A stretch of 58,902 nt of DNA from Clavulina sp. PMI_390. Lineage: Eukaryota > Basidiomycota > Agaricomycetes > Cantharellales > Hydnaceae. The DNA is taken from the NCBI GenBank assembly GCA_015039315.1, contig WIDE01000032.1:320339-379240 (forward strand). Reading direction: 5' to 3'. The notes under the pieces are model-generated. The model saw only the letters and a list, made by a program, of their open reading frames with translations. It searched no databases and was not told the origin of the DNA. This document shows positions 21,555 through 32,198 of this stretch, one piece after another. Within the stretch, counting starts at the first letter, position 1, and each line of letters starts with the position of its first letter. The translations under genes and the position numbers were made by a program.

Positions 21555-23739
21555 TTATCCATGCATACTGCGATCATGCTTGATCTCAATCGACTCTTTG
21601 CTCGACATCATCGGGTCCATCTTCTCCCAGATGGGATCTACATCTGGACCATCCAAGTCACCTGCGCCATCCCAACCCCAGCACCAGACTAATGAAAGCA
21701 GGAGAGAGAGGGCAGATCGTTAGGTAAATGAACCACCATAAGAAAAAACGCGGATATATGGAAATACGTAAAAGGGCGCCAATAGGAAATAACGGAATAC
21801 CAATGCCGCGGTATTCCGCCCGCTTTGGGCGCCCTCAGCGAATAGGGGCAGAATCGTGTTGCCAGCCCCCAAACGCCAAGAAAGAAAGGAGATTTGCAAA
21901 ACGTAACAAGTAAAAAAAACCAACACGCACCATACTCAGGCCCAGGCTCAAAGTCAATTACTTCGCTCTCTTCGGGCACGAACAATCTGTCGTGTGGGCC
22001 ATACCACGACCTGTCCTGAGGATCCGTGCGCGGGTCATCAGGAAGACCGCCAAGCCGCGAATAACCCCGAATAGCGGTCAAGTTGCGGCGAGAGGGATGG
22101 AGAGTATCGTAGACTTTCTATAAAGATAGGAAGGATTGCGGTTATAAACAAATCACAAGAAAGAACGGTGGAAGGGTGCCAATAAGGATAAAGAAAATCA
22201 ACTCCACGCATATACACCAAGATTCAGAAGAAAAACGAGCCACGTACCCGATCATAAGCGAGCTTCACTCGCGGCACAGTGATAATCCTCCCATACCCCG
22301 CATTCCAATAATCATTCGCAATCAAACTACACTCGCTCGCACTGCACTCGCCCTTCGCAATGTCCGCCATCCTGAACTTGACAGGTTTCAGGTCGTATAG
22401 CGGTGCTGGGTCGAGTACAGCTACGCCGTTCCAGCATGATTGCACTTGGATGGGGAGGTGTCGCTGGAAACGGTGTGCGGAGGAAGGGTGGTGGAAAACG
22501 GCCTCGAAAGGCGCGTTTTCAAGTGCAGTACCGTTGATGTCGCGTGCGACCCAATTGTCGTAGAATACTGGGGCAGCCTAGAATAAAATGCGAATTAAGC
22601 GGAGAGGGGTTGATCAGAGCGAGGCGAATAATGCGAAAGGAAAAGAGAAAAAACGTGTTAAATGCAAGGGTTACTCACAATCTCGTCATGGTACATGTAG
22701 TCTGCAGCGCAGGTAATGCCCGCATTCTGTCTTCGGCTTTGCCAAATGAGCTCCAGGAGATCGTCCACGCACGGAAGCACGTCGTTCATGAAGATGATGC
22801 TGTCAAACACCTCGCCTTCTGAGTCCCTGAGCTCGTATAGTGGCCGCAGTGCTGCATTCCGAACTTCGGCCAAGTACTCGATACGATGGACGAACTGCCC
22901 TCGACGACGGTGCGAAGTGCGAATAACAACACGCATACCAACAGCGCGCGTGAGCGAATCGAAGATCTTGAGCAATGCCTTCGTCTGGTCGTTCGACCCG
23001 TTCTCGTACACGCTCACAAACACATTCTCGAATCCAACAATGCTTGCGACGCGGAACATGTTGGCAAAGATGTCCGGAATGACGTCGAACGAGTTGTACA
23101 AGTTGATCGCGAAGAAGTACTTGTGCTGGGCATTGCGCTTGGTCTTGGATGCATCAAGGCGCTTGGCGAGGATAGGTGAAGCCTCATCCGCGTAGATATC
23201 ACTCGCATCTACAGTTCCGAATCCCATATCCTCGGCGCCACCACCGCGCCAGTAGTTGAACCAGCCCTTAGCCTGGCTGGGCGTTGACCGTCCGAGCAGG
23301 ACCTCATACCGCTTCCGTGCCTGCTTCTTGTATAGCGGCTGTGCGTTCTTCGTGCACATTTTGGTGTGCCTTTGGGAGAGATTCGAAAGCAAGTCCATAA
23401 TACGACGGCGTTGCGCTTGATTAGGGAGAGGAATTTGCCCAGAGCGAAGGGAAGAATGGGAGGAGAGGAAACGAGAAGAGGCTGGCACCCATGATGTCGA
23501 AGCTGCCGAGGGCTAAAGAGAGATGGATTGGTCCATAGTAATAAGAAGTAAGCAAGACACCAGATTCCTCGGACACCGGCCTCTCTCATGCCAGAAAGAC
23601 GTACCGCGCCAAACCATAACCTCGCCAGCACGAGCCCCACGAATATGCCTATCAGCACGGCAATAGGTGCCGGGGTTCGGTTTACGACATTTAAGATACG
23701 ACTTGATGAGCGTTTGTGTCGGTTTTCTCGTTCCCTCAT
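21555..23739 (-). CDS. Glycosyltransferase family 69 (CMT1/CAP59-like mannosyltransferase)
   Basis: GT69 enzymes include the Cryptococcus alpha-1,3-mannosyltransferase CMT1 and the capsule proteins CAP59/CAP60. Five exons in phase (23739-23605, 23512-22679, 22577-22248, 22117-21931, 21688-21555) give 539 aa. A basic N-terminus is followed by one membrane segment (about 24-42), so this is a type II Golgi protein. Family blocks: KYFFAINLYNSFDVIPDIF, VSVYENGSNDQTKALLK, RRGQFVHRIEYLAEVRNAAL, and the aspartate-rich IIFMNDVLPCVDDLLELI, the DxD-like metal/sugar-nucleotide site. ITCAADYMYHDEI and YDNWVARDINGTAL follow, then FRMADIAKGECSASECSL and IITVPRVKLAYD. The C-terminus is Trp/Asp-rich. It is on the same strand as the SGNH-like gene; they may act on the same glycan, but co-regulation is not shown. 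Confidence 0.94.
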
Positions 23740-24711
23740 GGTCCAAAAGGAGCGTGAATGAGATTTCAAGAATTCGAGGACGTTTGTTGATGCTTATGTA
23801 CAAAACTTCTCACGCTCTCTCATACATCCACTCCCAGCTTGCTCGCTGCAGGCACAGGATGGTTATCGCAAATAATGACTCTCTGTCTTATAGGAGCCCA
23901 ATTGGATCTCCCTAAACCGGCCGACCTGACTGTTTAGCTCTGTTCTTGCTGGAGTCTTGTCACCGAGAAACCGGCCCACCATGGGCCACCAATCTCACCA
24001 TAGAGCGTTCACCACAGTCCCTTCGCCTCCGCCATTATCCGCAAATCGAAACATATAAACTCTGATTGGCACTTCTTTTCGTCAAGTATGGTGTGCTATA
24101 GAGAATCTGGTGTTGCTGCGCAGTGAACCCATCACACGAATGAGTCATAAACTCATAATAGCACGTTATTAGTGGTCCGGAACCTAGACTCCCCTTGAAA
24201 ATTGAGCTTTACATCCGCATGTTTAGGAAATAATTTACGATGCTCTCCCCAAATTCATCTCAGTAATCTATCAACTATGATTTCTGGACTCGAGAGAGCC
24301 ATCTTCTAATGATGTTCATGACAACATTACTCATACTGTTGGGACATACCAAGACATGATTGCGTAAAAGAATACTGTAGTATTACGACCATAGGTTCAC
24401 GGGGTGTGACATGTGACCAGTTCAGGCTCAAAGACACTTAGTTCATCATTCACGGGTGTGACAAATCTGGGCAGAGATGACAGCCAATCTTGGCCGATCT
24501 CGCTATAGAGTTATCTCAGTCACTTCTCCTGTGCGGATTATACAACGGCCATGCAGAGCTACCTGCAGGCTGCGCAAAAAATGCCTAGAAGCGGGTTCCG
24601 AAAATTTTTTCGGATTTACGGATATAACTCTCTGCCTTTTTAGGCAATTACGGAGCCGAGGGAGCCGACCGGAGCCTCGGCCGGAGCCCCAAAACCCATT
24701 GTGACATGTGA
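23740..24711. other. Upstream region of GT69 gene and left flank of the LINE-like element
   Basis: About 970 bp. The first part is the GT69 promoter. From 24400 on it looks repeat-derived: a 13-bp sequence TGTGACATGTGAC occurs at 24405-24417 and again at 24700-24712, and a small inverted repeat (CCGAAAA/TTTTCGG) lies at 24598-24613. The second 13-mer directly abuts the LINE-like frame. No gene seen. Confidence 0.5.
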
Positions 24712-27369
24712 CAACGGTTCTGGGGGGTTCAGTTCACCACAGCATTGATTCGAACTCGTCCTGCTCCTATTCGGTTTGTGTGGGTAAAAGGTCATGCTGG
24801 CAATAGCCACAACGAGGCAGCGGATAAGCTTGCCCGGCAGGGCGCCAAGCTTCCAAGCGACGCCGCGTTTGAGCTTCCTCACTATGAGCCCAATCCGCTG
24901 GTCCATATGATCCCCGCTGGCGCTAGTCGGTGCCCGAAGGTCTCCACAGCCCTTCCTGAGTTGCCTAGCTCAAAGGCTATAAGCCATACAGACGCACCAG
25001 TTGCTCTCTTTGGGGCAGGATCGCACCATGCTCGTTCAGTCTTCCGTGAACGTCAGAGGTCGAATCTAAAGGCATTCATCGATGCAGCACGGTGTTCCCC
25101 CTACCACTGGTGGAAGATGCTCAAAGACTTTACCGGGGTTCGTAAGGGTCCCGTTGAGGTATCTCTCGGAGCAATCACTGCGGATTTCCGTGCACGCCTC
25201 AACCCGCCCTCGACCCCACCACCGCACTTTGATGTTCCTTATCTATCTTGGGTGCTGAGGGAGGCTGGTAGGATCCCTGCTCGTACGGTGGATACTAGTA
25301 AAGACGCCTGGTTCTCGCGCCCGTTCACCAGCGAGGAGGTTGCGGCTGCCAAAGAGCGCGCAGCGGCGCACCGTCGGGGGAGTGCAACGGGCCTAGATGG
25401 CCTCACATACGAGATGTTTGTCGATGTGCCGTCCGATCTCTTGAGAGACTTATTCAATCACTGTATCGAGCGCTTGGATGTGCCGTCGCAGTGGCTGCAG
25501 ACCTCTCTTGTTGCACTCCTGAAGCCCAAAAAGGTGGCAACTCTACCAGAGAGCTATCGTCTGGTTGCACTTGAGTCCTGCTTCCTCAAAATGCTCACTT
25601 TCCTAGTCCACCTGCGGCTCACGGAGTGGGCGGAGGCAAACAAGGTGGTACCCCCTAATCAGAATGGTTTTAGGCGGGGGAATCACACAAACAATAATGT
25701 ATTCATCCTGAGGGCAGCCATCGATCGGGCGAGAGCAGAGGGTAGGCCACTCTATGTGATCTTCCTCGATCTTAAGAATGCTTTCCCGTCCACGCACCTT
25801 CCGTCGCTGTGGCTGCACCTCTTCAAGCTGGGCGTATCTGGGCCCATCTTTGACTGGCTGCGAGTGATCTATGCGCGGATGGAATACATAGTACGCGTCA
25901 ATGGGAAGGAAGCCAAATCTTTCCTCTCGGAGATTGGGCTCCTCACAGGGGACTCCGCCTCTCCTGGGCTCTGGAATATCTTTTTCTCGGACTTCTGTCT
26001 CCCTCCCTCGGAGGATGACGTCCTGCTGGATGGAGTTCGTATTAATCATCTCCTGCAAGCCGACGACCTAATGCTCCTCAGCTTCGGGCTCCCCACCTCC
26101 CTCCACAACCTTCAGACATTCGAAAGATATACGGCACGCAAGGCCGTTGATGTTTCGATGACTAAGAATCGCGCCATGGTATTCGGTCGCGTTCAGCATC
26201 TCCCCTCGCTTTACATTCATGGGGCACGAATCCCTTGGGTTGACCGACATGAGTTGGTGGGGGTAACACTCACAAGTGTTCGCCCCAATCTGTTCGCATT
26301 CTACTACGAGAACCTGGCTGCGCAAGCCTCGCGCGCCTCTCATGGTGCTTTCTCCGCTGAAGCTTTTGTTGGGGTTCTCTCCCCAGAGCACGGTCGAGTG
26401 ATTTTTTCCTCTCAAGTTAGCCCCTACCTAACCGCAGGGGCTGACGCATTTGTGGATACCCAGATGTCCGCGCTTGCATCAATTGAGAAACCTTATCATC
26501 AGTTCATACGCCGCCTGCTCCGGCTTCCTCGGAACTCTCAGCTACACGTGCTATTTTCTGAGACTGGCTTTATCCCCCTTCGTCACTGGCGTCTCATCCT
26601 ATCGCTATGCTTCATCAAGAGTGTTGTTCAACTCTCTGATGGTCACTTTGCCCGTGCGGCATTCCTTGACTCGGTAATACTAGCCCTGTGCGGCTCCCCC
26701 GGCTTTGCCTCCGATCTTGTCTGGGCCCTTGACAACCTCCCGTATCCTGTTCACTCGGATGTTCGTAGTCTGATGACGGTGGCGGGCTTAGATACTGCAC
26801 TCAGCAATATCAAACAATCTTACAAGGACCAGCTCTTTGACGCAATGGTGTCATCCACTCGGTCGCTTCTGCTGTGGTATCGGACTCCCTCGGATGCTGC
26901 CCCAAAGATGCGGGCTCATCTACGAATAAAAATACCGCTCTATCGCTTCGCTTATGCCCGCCTCATTGCCTCGACGCATAGCTTCGCCGTAGAGCTTCTG
27001 CGGAGGAGTGATTGGCGACGGCAGGAGCGCATGGCAATCATCCGATCCTGGCGAACATGCCGCCTGTGTAAGGGCGATGTGGAGGACGAGGCGCATGCTC
27101 TACTGAGCTGCCCTGCGTCACTAAAGCTTGGCGCGCTACGGGCTCAATTTTGGGAGAAAGTTCCACATTTTCCTGCCTCCATATCTACCGACCTGCTCGC
27201 ACTTCGCCACCAACCTCCGCACGTTGTACTCCAGCGTATTCTCTATCATGGGGATCGCTCTGTTGACTTTGCAACAATAGTGGGAAAGTTGGCTTCAGGA
27301 GTGATGGATGTGTTTGAGTCGGAGCCCATCTATATTAACCCAGGGGCAGTATACAGGCCCATCTCTTGA
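24712..27369 (+). pseudogene. RNase H (partial) - reverse transcriptase polyprotein of a LINE-like element
   Basis: An open frame of about 885 codons begins after a TGA at 24709 and has no ATG at its head. The first visible domain is the C-terminal half of RNase H: VKGHAGNSHNEAADKLA carries the conserved His and Asp. The reverse transcriptase follows: PKKVATLPESYRLVAL, QNGFRRGNHTNNN, the catalytic block A VIFLDLKNAFPSTHL, and block C read as LLQADDLMLLSFG (ADD in place of the usual YADD/FADD). The C-terminus has a CRLCKGDVEDEAHALLSC zinc-binding motif common in LINE proteins. RNase H lies before RT, the reverse of the usual EN-RT-RNH order. No internal stops, so the loss is recent or this region is intact. 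As it lacks a start and the upstream domains, I call it a truncated copy. Confidence 0.85.
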
Positions 27370-27690
27370 TGGAGCCGCAATTTACATGCCTGTCAGGTCC
27401 GTCTGTCATTCTTAAGCCCCCGCCTTTTTTTCCTAACTTTGCTGTAAGGTTTTTTCTGGGGTACTTTACATGACTTGATTTTAGGCACCGAGTCTGCCGC
27501 ACTTGCCACGCGCAATTTACGTCGGGCGCCCTCGGGTTTGTCCCTGGCAATACTAGGTTTTCCCGGGTGTTGCGCTGATGTGTACATGATCGATTTTGAA
27601 ATTTATTGGTCTCTCCCTGCCCGGTTTTTTCCCTGATTATGGTTAGGTTTTCCTGGGGTCTGGGTTTGACTTAGTAGTGATAGGATATTA
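24712..27690 (+). mobile_element. 5'-truncated LINE-like (non-LTR) retrotransposon
   Basis: The element is recognised by its reverse transcriptase frame (24712-27369) and a T/G-rich 3' tail region up to about 27690 with repeated GGTTTT(C/T) runs. The 5' end is lost: the frame opens inside an RNase H domain with no ATG and no endonuclease. The exact 3' end and a target-site duplication were not found, so the right boundary is approximate. The T/G-rich tail is unlike flanking DNA and may be its 3' UTR. Confidence 0.75.
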
Positions 27691-28685
27691 TGTTCGGTGA
27701 CGTTGGGGTGAAAAACTCAGTACAGACTATAGCTTTCCCGCTGCTCAGCCTTGAGGTAGACAGACGATCCGACTTGTCGGTGACATCGCGTGTACAAAGG
27801 GTTGAATAGTGTCCGATGTGTACTACAGTGTAGCTTAGTATGAGTCGGATATGGGGCACCGGGTCCTGATGGGTCCAATTAGCTCTGAATAAAATCACCA
27901 CCACCACCACCACCAATCGCTGTGACCGTGACCTGAATCTATGGTCGTAATACTACAGTAAGATGGTGAGGATCCATTCAGTAGGTTTTCAGATCCTTTC
28001 GCGCGAATGCCGAGTAGATAACTGCGTTTCTCAGGAAACAACGCCCGAGTGCGAAACCATTTAGGAATATCCAAATGAACTGGACCCACAATGCCTGTCT
28101 CTCTTTGGTCTATGATAAGTACTATATAGGTTGTCATCATTTATTCTGGGATATACAGTAGGTTTTACTGGACTTGCAGGGCTGCTGCCAAATCATGGGT
28201 GTATTTGGTTTCCTATTTGGTTGATTAGCAAGCACACCGTGCGTCGCGCATAAGATGACTAGCTTCGTCTTCCACACGCAATGCAGGCTTATATTCTTGA
28301 CTGAGGTTTAGAAAGCGAGAGAATGTCTTGAAGCAGTTCGATGTTAGCAATCAGCATGCTAGCATACAACCTCTCTCGGTCATCAGCCTGGTCTGGATCC
28401 GCCCAAGGGCTGTTACCATCCGCGATGACCATACTCATATCCTGACTACACACTCAACAAGATCCTGCAAGGCCTCCACCGTCTATTGCCTAAACCTCCA
28501 CCTCAGCTCGCTCAGCAATCATTCGTCATGAACATACTGTACCTTCAGTCGCAAGAGGAGACTATTGCTGCAACAAGGCTTAAATAGCTTGACACACTGA
28601 GGTTCTATCGGACACCAACACCTCTCTCGACCACAGTGCCTGGTAGCTATATCCTACCACGGGCAAAACCTACCACCCCCCGACC
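27370..28685. other. LINE 3' tail and intergenic region upstream of the SDR gene
   Basis: About 1.3 kb with no supported gene. The start (27370-27690) is T/G-rich and probably the LINE 3' UTR. A short CAC/ACC trinucleotide tract lies at 27896-27915. The last 100 bp before 28686 should hold the SDR promoter. Short frames at 27671-28140 (minus) have no recognisable motif. Confidence 0.5.
27896..27915. repeat. ACC/CAC microsatellite
   Basis: About six to seven perfect trinucleotide units in non-coding DNA, just right of the LINE-like element. Confidence 0.85.
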
Positions 28686-29757
28686 ATGCCTTCCTACTTC
28701 ATCACAGGTGCCTCACGCGGCCTTGGGCTTGCATTCACTGAAAAGCTGGTAAGTATCCTATTCTCGCTCTTCATGAGGGTTTTTCCCTTGAATACTCCCC
28801 CTTCTGGATCCACGCTCTCCCCGTTACTGCTCACATACTCATCTCGCGATTCTACGCCCATAGCTCGCAGATGAAAGGAACACCGTGATAGCCTCGGCAC
28901 GAAATCCCTCCGCAGAGACGCTGAAGACGTTAGCCGGCAAAGGTCTTCCTGGAAAGCTCATTACCGTTAAGCTGGATGTTACGGACTTCGACGCTTTCCC
29001 GGTCGCCGTTAAAGAGGCGGAGGCTGCTCTGCCAGAAGGACTTGACTACCTCATCATAAACGCCGCTGCCGACCGTCAGCCGTTCGCAGCGTTCGCCACC
29101 AAGTGGGTCTGCTTCTATGTCCGATAATTAGACCGATATCTTACGTTCTGCTACAGTGCCGACCTCAAGCTTTTTGAAGAGGAGCTGAGACTCAATACTA
29201 TCTCTCCTGTTGCTACACTACGAGCTTTCCTTCCCTTGCTCGAAAACGGCAAAGCCAAGAAGGCAATGTTCCTCGGGACGGAGCTTGCCTCTCTTGATCT
29301 AGCTATTCATATCCCACTTCTCAGTAAGTTCTGCAAGCGACTGCTTGAATCACCACCAACTGACATAGAATTGTTTATGTCCGTGCATGAATAGGTGATG
29401 GCTACGCTGCCTCAAAGGCGGCCTTGAATATGGTTATTCGCAAGTATGGTGCAGCTCTCAAAGCGATGGGCTCAGAAGTCACACTGCTCAATGTATACCC
29501 TGGTAAGCGATCAATTCTTCACCTTATTTTATTTCTCGTTTTTGGGCTAACCATCAAGATGTTCAACATTTATAGGCTGGGTTCCCGAGACGGAGCTTGG
29601 TGATGTTTTCAGAGATTACTTCGCGAAGCACATACCAGAGTATCCGAGCACATCACTGGCGGACTCGATTGAAGGGATGCTCAACGTTCTTCACAATTCT
29701 ACTGCTGAAGATCACACGAAATTCCTAAACTATCTGCACCAAACTATTGCATGGTAA
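28686..29757 (+). CDS. Short-chain dehydrogenase/reductase (SDR)
   Basis: NAD(P)H-dependent oxidoreductase of the classical SDR type. Five exons in phase (28686-28748, 28864-29102, 29157-29323, 29395-29502, 29576-29757) give 252 aa, the usual size. The cofactor motif TGASRGLG sits at residues 7-14, next to the N-terminus. KLDVTDFDAF is the adenine-ring block. The usual NNAG appears as INAAAD. The catalytic pair is in YAASKAALNM (Tyr and Lys of YxxxK), with the upstream Ser likely in the FLGTELAS block, where the position reads Thr/Ser. It resembles sniffer/carbonyl-reductase-like fungal SDRs. The substrate is not predictable. It lies alone between retroelement debris and an F-box gene. Confidence 0.93.
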
Positions 29758-30237
29758 AATCATATAGCTTCACCCAGAAAATAATGTAGAAGTACTACTC
29801 AAGGGTCATATAAATGATATAATGAATGTGCATCGTCTGATTAGGTCGCTGAACCAGCGCCTACGTTGTTGTCTTTCATCTACACAACTGTGTTACTGCT
29901 CACTAGAAATTCCAATATTCTCATATCTGGGTTCTTCAGATAGATGGATCTTGCATAAATTGTTTCGACAAGACCTCATCATGGCATATACTTAAGGTCT
30001 CCGTCCGAACGTGATTTTGTTGCAATGAAATATCCAGCACCTAGCGGATAGACCGATGAGCTTGGAGCAAGATATAATGACTAGGACTGGCTAAAAACCT
30101 TTAATTGACTACAAATTCCAGCCTCAGCCAGATAGTAAGATCCCGTAACAGAAAAGTTCCTGGATTGAATACAGCAAGATGTTAAGTATCGAAGGCTGAT
30201 TTGGATCTGGCACTAAAAATAGGCACAGTAACGCTGT
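29758..30237. other. Intergenic region without a supported gene
   Basis: 480 bp between the SDR stop and the end of the F-box gene, expected to be two 3' flanks. No conserved frame. It is possible that the last exon of the F-box gene lies here rather than at 30258-30238. Confidence 0.45.
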
Positions 30238-31767
30238 CTAGAACCTGGTGGTCATTAGCTACGAAGTCGACAGAGAAGCATCATGTGAATCCGTAAAGTT
30301 CACGTTAGCAATTACTCGACAATGGGGGGCGGTTAGATGAGTGGCGTGCCATTCATACCTTGAGATCAGGGAGCTTTGTTCGAACCGCTCGCAGAGTTGG
30401 CTGGCACAATGTCTCGAAGCGAGCAATAATTGGGGAGGTGGCGAGTAGCCTACAGAACGTAGGCAGTGGCAGCTGCGTACGGCCCTCTAGGAAAGACTTG
30501 ATTGGACGATGAATATTAAAGTGGGCGCCACAAGAAGCCAATATATGGAGCTCCTCTAGCGCAGGAAATATAATCGGTTGACAATTTATGGTGCCTCGAG
30601 GGACCCACAGAGGAGCCCAACAAAGAAAATCCTCGTCGCCTAGGGAAGGCTGTTTCCAATATTCAATAGTGAGAGAGGTTGTATGGCGAAAGCTCGTAGC
30701 CTTCGGAGGGGGATAAAAAGGTAAGAATACGAAGACGGAATCCGAGACTTGGGGCGACAATTGTATGAGGCCAAGAACGGAACCGTTACACTCACAAGCT
30801 GTTCCCAAAACGACGTTGCATCCTCACTTATCATCCGAAAATTGATTAAACGAAGGACTTGCGCTCTAGGGGCATCAAAGTTTCTGAAAATATCCACCCA
30901 TGCTTGACACTCCGCGGCTGTGAGTACTGCCTTCAATGATGATCCATCAAATTCCACAGTATGAAGGCAGGGAAAGACTAGTTTATTATCAACTGTTCTC
31001 GTTCCATCATGTAGCCGGACAATGTCGGCAGCGAACAGCTTGAGATACTCGAGACCGTGATGACTGGCGGCGAGGACAGGCCATATCCTCCATGCCCTAT
31101 TGTGAGGAAGTCGCCACGTGAGTGTCTTCGCATTGAATTTGTCTTTATGATCTATGGCAGATCCGTCCGACTCAATGGAGGTGAAATCGAAGGATGACGG
31201 GATATGAACGATCGTATTGCCGTGCAGAACGAGTTCCTTCAATTTTGGACAATTTCCTTGTGATAGCCACCGCGAGAAAGCTTCACCCATATCTCCTTTC
31301 AGAGAAACATCCAGACGCCAGCAGGCAAGAGAGGCTTCTTTGAGTTCGTGCCGTACGTTTTCAACAGCTCGTACATCGCTGCTCAAGCGGCGAGAGTAAT
31401 CGTGGAATTTGCCCTTGTGTGGATTGATAAGCCATTCCACACATGAGCTGTTGAACTTCAGATGCAAAGGTCTCCCTTTTGCACGTAGTCTCCAGCTCCG
31501 CATGTGATATAGATAGGATGGCGGAAAACGGACGGCGGTTGGATGTAGCCAAAATATGTCTGTGTATAGCTCGGATGTCTCATTCACGAGCTGATGCCAC
31601 GAAGAGCAGACCCGCGCCAAAATGTCGATCCTGCGTTTGCTCAATTGGCCACTTTGCATTGCTGCATAAAAAAATATGTCGCTCAGCAGCGAGGATGTAA
31701 GCATCGCGATAGGGCAGCTGCCTGGGGTCTGCAGGTGAGTGGGAGCATTTTCCCCCTTGTTGTGCAT
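30238..31767 (-). CDS. F-box-like protein, paralog A
   Basis: Exon 1 (31767-30796) starts with an ATG and holds a degenerate F-box (LTSSLLSDIFFYAAMQ, then ARVCSSWHQLVNETSELYTDI). Exon 2 (30700-30359) encodes ATSFRHTTSL and FPALEELHILASCGAHF. The exon 1-2 join is supported by the paralog at 35230-37000, which splices at the same protein position (W-x-Q-L | ATSF). A very short last exon (30258-30238, LMTTRF) closes the frame in phase but is uncertain. Total about 444 aa. F-box proteins recruit targets to SCF ubiquitin ligases. LRR-like blocks such as LEYLKLFAADIVRL follow the F-box. The target is unknown. Confidence 0.72.
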
Positions 31768-32198
31768 GCCGTTCTGAGGTACGTCAATGGCCGAAGTCGG
31801 ACGTTATCTAAAAACCACCACAGATGTCCCTAGAAGAAAGCTTAACGCGATTGCCAGAGGACGACGTGGTGTATGCTGCCTGTGGTGATGTGTTTGCGGT
31901 GGTTCCTGAATGTCTCACAATTTGCCGCGATGGGACTCGCTCAATGTCTTACACCACTGCCTACCAGAAGCAGAAGGGAAATGATACACTTTGGGCAAAT
32001 CCATGATTCATTTATCAGTGGATTGATTAAGCCGGCATCCACAAATAGTCTAATTTGACGAAGTGGAGAGATAGGAACGCCGATCAAGACACGGCAAGGG
32101 ATAGGACTTAACCCGACCTAAATGGGGGCGAGCGTCGGCTCTCTTGCTCTTCCATTGATTTGAAAGTGAAGCAAGCCAACGAGGCGATGTTCCCCTTC
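31768..32198. other. Intergenic region
   Basis: 431 bp between two minus-strand genes: promoter of F-box paralog A and 3' UTR of the epimerase gene. A plus-strand frame at 31824-32006 has no recognisable motif. Confidence 0.5.

Noticed and set aside
27896..27915. CRISPR or structured array
   Set aside because: It is a plain trinucleotide microsatellite; CRISPR arrays are not expected in a fungal nucleus.
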